A stretch of 64,000 nt of DNA from Streptomyces canus (lineage in GTDB: Bacteria; Actinomycetota; Actinomycetes; Streptomycetales; Streptomycetaceae). This document shows, piece by piece, positions 62,763 through 64,000 of the stretch; position 1 is the first letter of the stretch, and every line of letters starts with the position of its first letter. The DNA lies in the NCBI RefSeq assembly GCF_001514145.1, contig NZ_KQ948656.1:930001-994000 (forward strand), read 5' to 3'. Under the pieces are notes generated by a model, which did no database searches, was not told the origin of the DNA, and saw nothing but the letters and a program-made list of their open reading frames with translations. A program made the translations under genes and the position numbers.

Positions 62763-63770
62763 TCATTTGCCGAATTCCGGTCCGACCGAGAGCACGATCT
62801 TGCCGCGGTTGTCACGCCGTTCCAGCCGCTCGTGGGCGGCCCGCGCCTCTTCCAGCGGTACGACGGTCTCGATCGGCACGCGATAGCCGCCGGCGGCGAC
62901 CCGGTCGGCAAGTTCCCGCAGGTCGGGGCGGGGGTCGTAGCCGTGGATCTGGAGGTTGGTGAGCTGGAAGCCGAGGATCGAGGCGTTCTTGGGATAGAAG
63001 TCGCGGGTGTCGACGGTGCTCGGCTCCAGGGCGACGTTGGCGAGGGCCACGACCCTCCCGCCGTGGCCCACTTCACGCAGACTGCGCCCGAAGGCCCGGC
63101 CGCCGACGGTGTCCAGGACGACGTCGGCGCCACGGCCGTCGGTGAGCCGGAGCACCTCCGCGACCTCGGCGTCGTCGGGGAAGGCAGAGGTGTCGACGGT
63201 GACGTCGGCGCCGAACTCCCCCGCCCAGGCGGCCTTCTCGGCCGAGCCGGCCAGGGCGATGACCCGCGCCCCCGCCTCGGCGGCGATCTGCACGGCCGCG
63301 GTGCCGACACCGCTCGCCGCCGCCTTCACCACCACGGTGTCGTCCTTGGAGACACGGGCGAGGTGCCGCACGCAGTACCAGGCACTGAGCCAGGCGATCG
63401 GCAGGGCGGCCGCCCGCGCCAGATCCACGCCCTCGGGGAGCACGACCACCTGGGTGGCGGAAACGGTCGCCAACTCGGCGTAGAACCCTGACGACTTGCC
63501 GCCGTCCAGGCCCATGACCCGCTGCCCTGGCGCGAAGTCGGTCACCCCCTCCCCCACCTCCACGACGACGCCCGCCGCCTCGGCGCCCGGGATGAGCGGC
63601 GGGTGTCCGGCGCGGTGGTAGAGGCCGGCGCGGAGCAGGGCGTCCGCCCGGTTCACCCCCGCCGCGGCGATCCGCACCAGCACCTCTCCGGGGCCCGGCA
63701 CCGGGTCGGGGACGTCGACCGGCACCAGTACCTCGGGTCCGCCGAACCTGTCGATCCGCACCGCACGCAT
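62763..63770 (-). CDS. zinc-free quinone oxidoreductase-type MDR protein
   Basis: 335 residues from ATG 63770. GroES-like domain (EVLVRIAAAGVNRADALLRAG, IPGAEAAGVVVEVG) and Rossmann domain (VVKAAASGVGTAAVQIA) as in quinone oxidoreductases. No zinc ligands. Probably reduces quinones or enals with NADPH. Divergent from the CGNR regulator at 63922; three operators lie between. Confidence 0.9.
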   Translation of the reverse strand: MRAVRIDRFGGPEVLVPVDVPDPVPGPGEVLVRIAAAGVNRADALLRAGLYHRAGHPPLIPGAEAAGVVVEVGEGVTDFAPGQRVMGLDGGKSSGFYAELATVSATQVVVLPEGVDLARAAALPIAWLSAWYCVRHLARVSKDDTVVVKAAASGVGTAAVQIAAEAGARVIALAGSAEKAAWAGEFGADVTVDTSAFPDDAEVAEVLRLTDGRGADVVLDTVGGRAFGRSLREVGHGGRVVALANVALEPSTVDTRDFYPKNASILGFQLTNLQIHGYDPRPDLRELADRVAAGGYRVPIETVVPLEEARAAHERLERRDNRGKIVLSVGPEFGK

Positions 63771-63806
63771 ACCGCACCTGCTCTCTGCCCGGCCAACCGA
63801 GCGACT

Positions 63807-63827
63807 GACACCAGTTGAAGTGGTGTC
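63807..63827. promoter_or_regulatory. operator 1, GACACC-N9-GGTGTC
   Basis: GACACC, AGTTGAAGT, GGTGTC. 37 bp upstream of the quinone oxidoreductase start. Confidence 0.75.
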
Positions 63828-63847
63828 GTGAAGTGAAGCCACCATCC

Positions 63848-63868
63848 GACACCCCCTCAACCGGTGTC
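63848..63868. promoter_or_regulatory. operator 2, GACACC-N9-GGTGTC
   Basis: GACACC, CCCTCAACC, GGTGTC; 41 bp centre to centre from operator 1. Confidence 0.75.
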
Positions 63869-63890
63869 AAGGGGGCTCGTCCACCGATCC

Positions 63891-63911
63891 GACACCCCAT
63901 GAACCGGTGTA
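63891..63911. promoter_or_regulatory. operator 3, GACACC-N9-GGTGTA
   Basis: GACACC, CCATGAACC, GGTGTA; 43 bp from operator 2 and overlapping a TACGCT -10-like hexamer (63910-63915) just before the CGNR gene. Confidence 0.7.
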
Positions 63912-63921
63912 CGCTCGTCGC

Positions 63922-64000
63922 ATGACCGGCAGCCCCGCCCCCGCCGACCCGGCGCTCGCGTTCCCGTTCATCGGCGGCCGCCCCTGTCTGGACTTCGCGG
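63922..64000 (+). CDS. CGNR zinc-finger / ABATE-domain regulator, 3' end outside window
   Basis: Only the first 26 residues are visible: MTGSPAPADPALAFPFIGGR then PCLDFA. FPFIGGRPCLDF is the opening of the ABATE domain that precedes a C-terminal CGNR zinc finger in this family. No ribosome site and TACGCT six bp upstream suggest a leaderless mRNA. Likely the regulator binding the three operators. Confidence 0.65.
   Translation, partial: MTGSPAPADPALAFPFIGGRPCLDFA

Noticed and set aside
1..64000. tRNA/rRNA genes, insertion sequences, prophage, integrase or CRISPR arrays
   Set aside because: None found by eye; no transposase or integrase motifs or tRNA-like cloverleafs were seen.
1..64000. 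A large biosynthetic gene cluster
   Set aside because: P450s, ferredoxin and a resistance protein occur, but no PKS, NRPS, terpene or other core enzyme is present.

Overview
The window is about 71% G+C, nearly every codon ends in G or C, and gene content is typically actinobacterial: RsbU/RsbW-like regulators, STAS protein, ECF sigma factor with SnoaL tail, F420-type oxidoreductases, GH9/GH16/GH2 hydrolases, cytochromes P450 with a 3Fe-4S-type ferredoxin, DUF4235 and DUF4232. Four genes carry the rare TTA codon and a perfect 14-bp CebR-type operator stands before the cellulase gene. Together these point to a Streptomyces chromosome, in a metabolically flexible and partly accessory region rather than the conserved core. 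This is inference from sequence alone; no database was searched.

Layout. 1-7 kb: a partial FMN alpha-hydroxyacid oxidase; a membrane protein fusing sigma-like and anti-sigma-like parts to a RICIN lectin domain; a Fic-type toxin and RHH antitoxin; a 2OG-Fe(II) oxygenase; an ECF41 sigma factor translationally coupled to a stand-alone cytochrome b. 7-12.6 kb: secreted GH9 cellulase and Tat-exported GH2 glycosidase. 12.8-24 kb: a PAS/GAF/SpoIIE/HATPase phosphatase, a lipoprotein, an ArsB/SLC13 permease, a second RICIN fusion paralogue, an AraC-PhyH pair, an aldo/keto reductase-flavoprotein-DUF1348 operon opposite a TetR gene, and a degraded sigma-factor fragment. 24-31.5 kb: P450-ferredoxin, F420 enzyme, CDF transporter, Xi-class GST and small enzymes, then a DUF1304-TetR pair. 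31.5-39 kb: lipoprotein, GlxA-type regulator with divergent oxidoreductase, MarR-controlled aldehyde/alcohol dehydrogenases, STAS protein, PRPP synthetase paralogue. 39-51 kb: TetM/OtrA-type ribosomal protection protein with candidate leader ORF, a second P450, a frameshifted Mrp-type subunit, VanZ, GH16 glucanase with RICIN, SDR, PHP protein, HAD phosphatase, FUSC protein. 51-64 kb: a candidate structured RNA, SDR, VanX-like dipeptidase, epimerase, phosphotransferase-ROK operon facing an arylsulfatase, Na+/H+ antiporter, DUF3626 protein, and a quinone oxidoreductase divergent from a CGNR regulator across three matching operators.

Working together. Most of the window is small regulator/enzyme modules, each with a divergent promoter and a visible inverted repeat: TetR (23.4 kb), TetR (30.5 kb), MarR (37.0 kb), GlxA (33.4 kb), ROK (57.4 kb), CGNR (63.8 kb). 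The polysaccharide genes (GH9, GH2, GH16) form a scavenging group, with GH9 apparently under both CebR and bldA control. The most unusual elements are the two sigma/anti-sigma/RICIN membrane paralogues with a shared upstream element, the ECF41-cytochrome b pair, and the multi-helix RNA candidate at about 51.4 kb.
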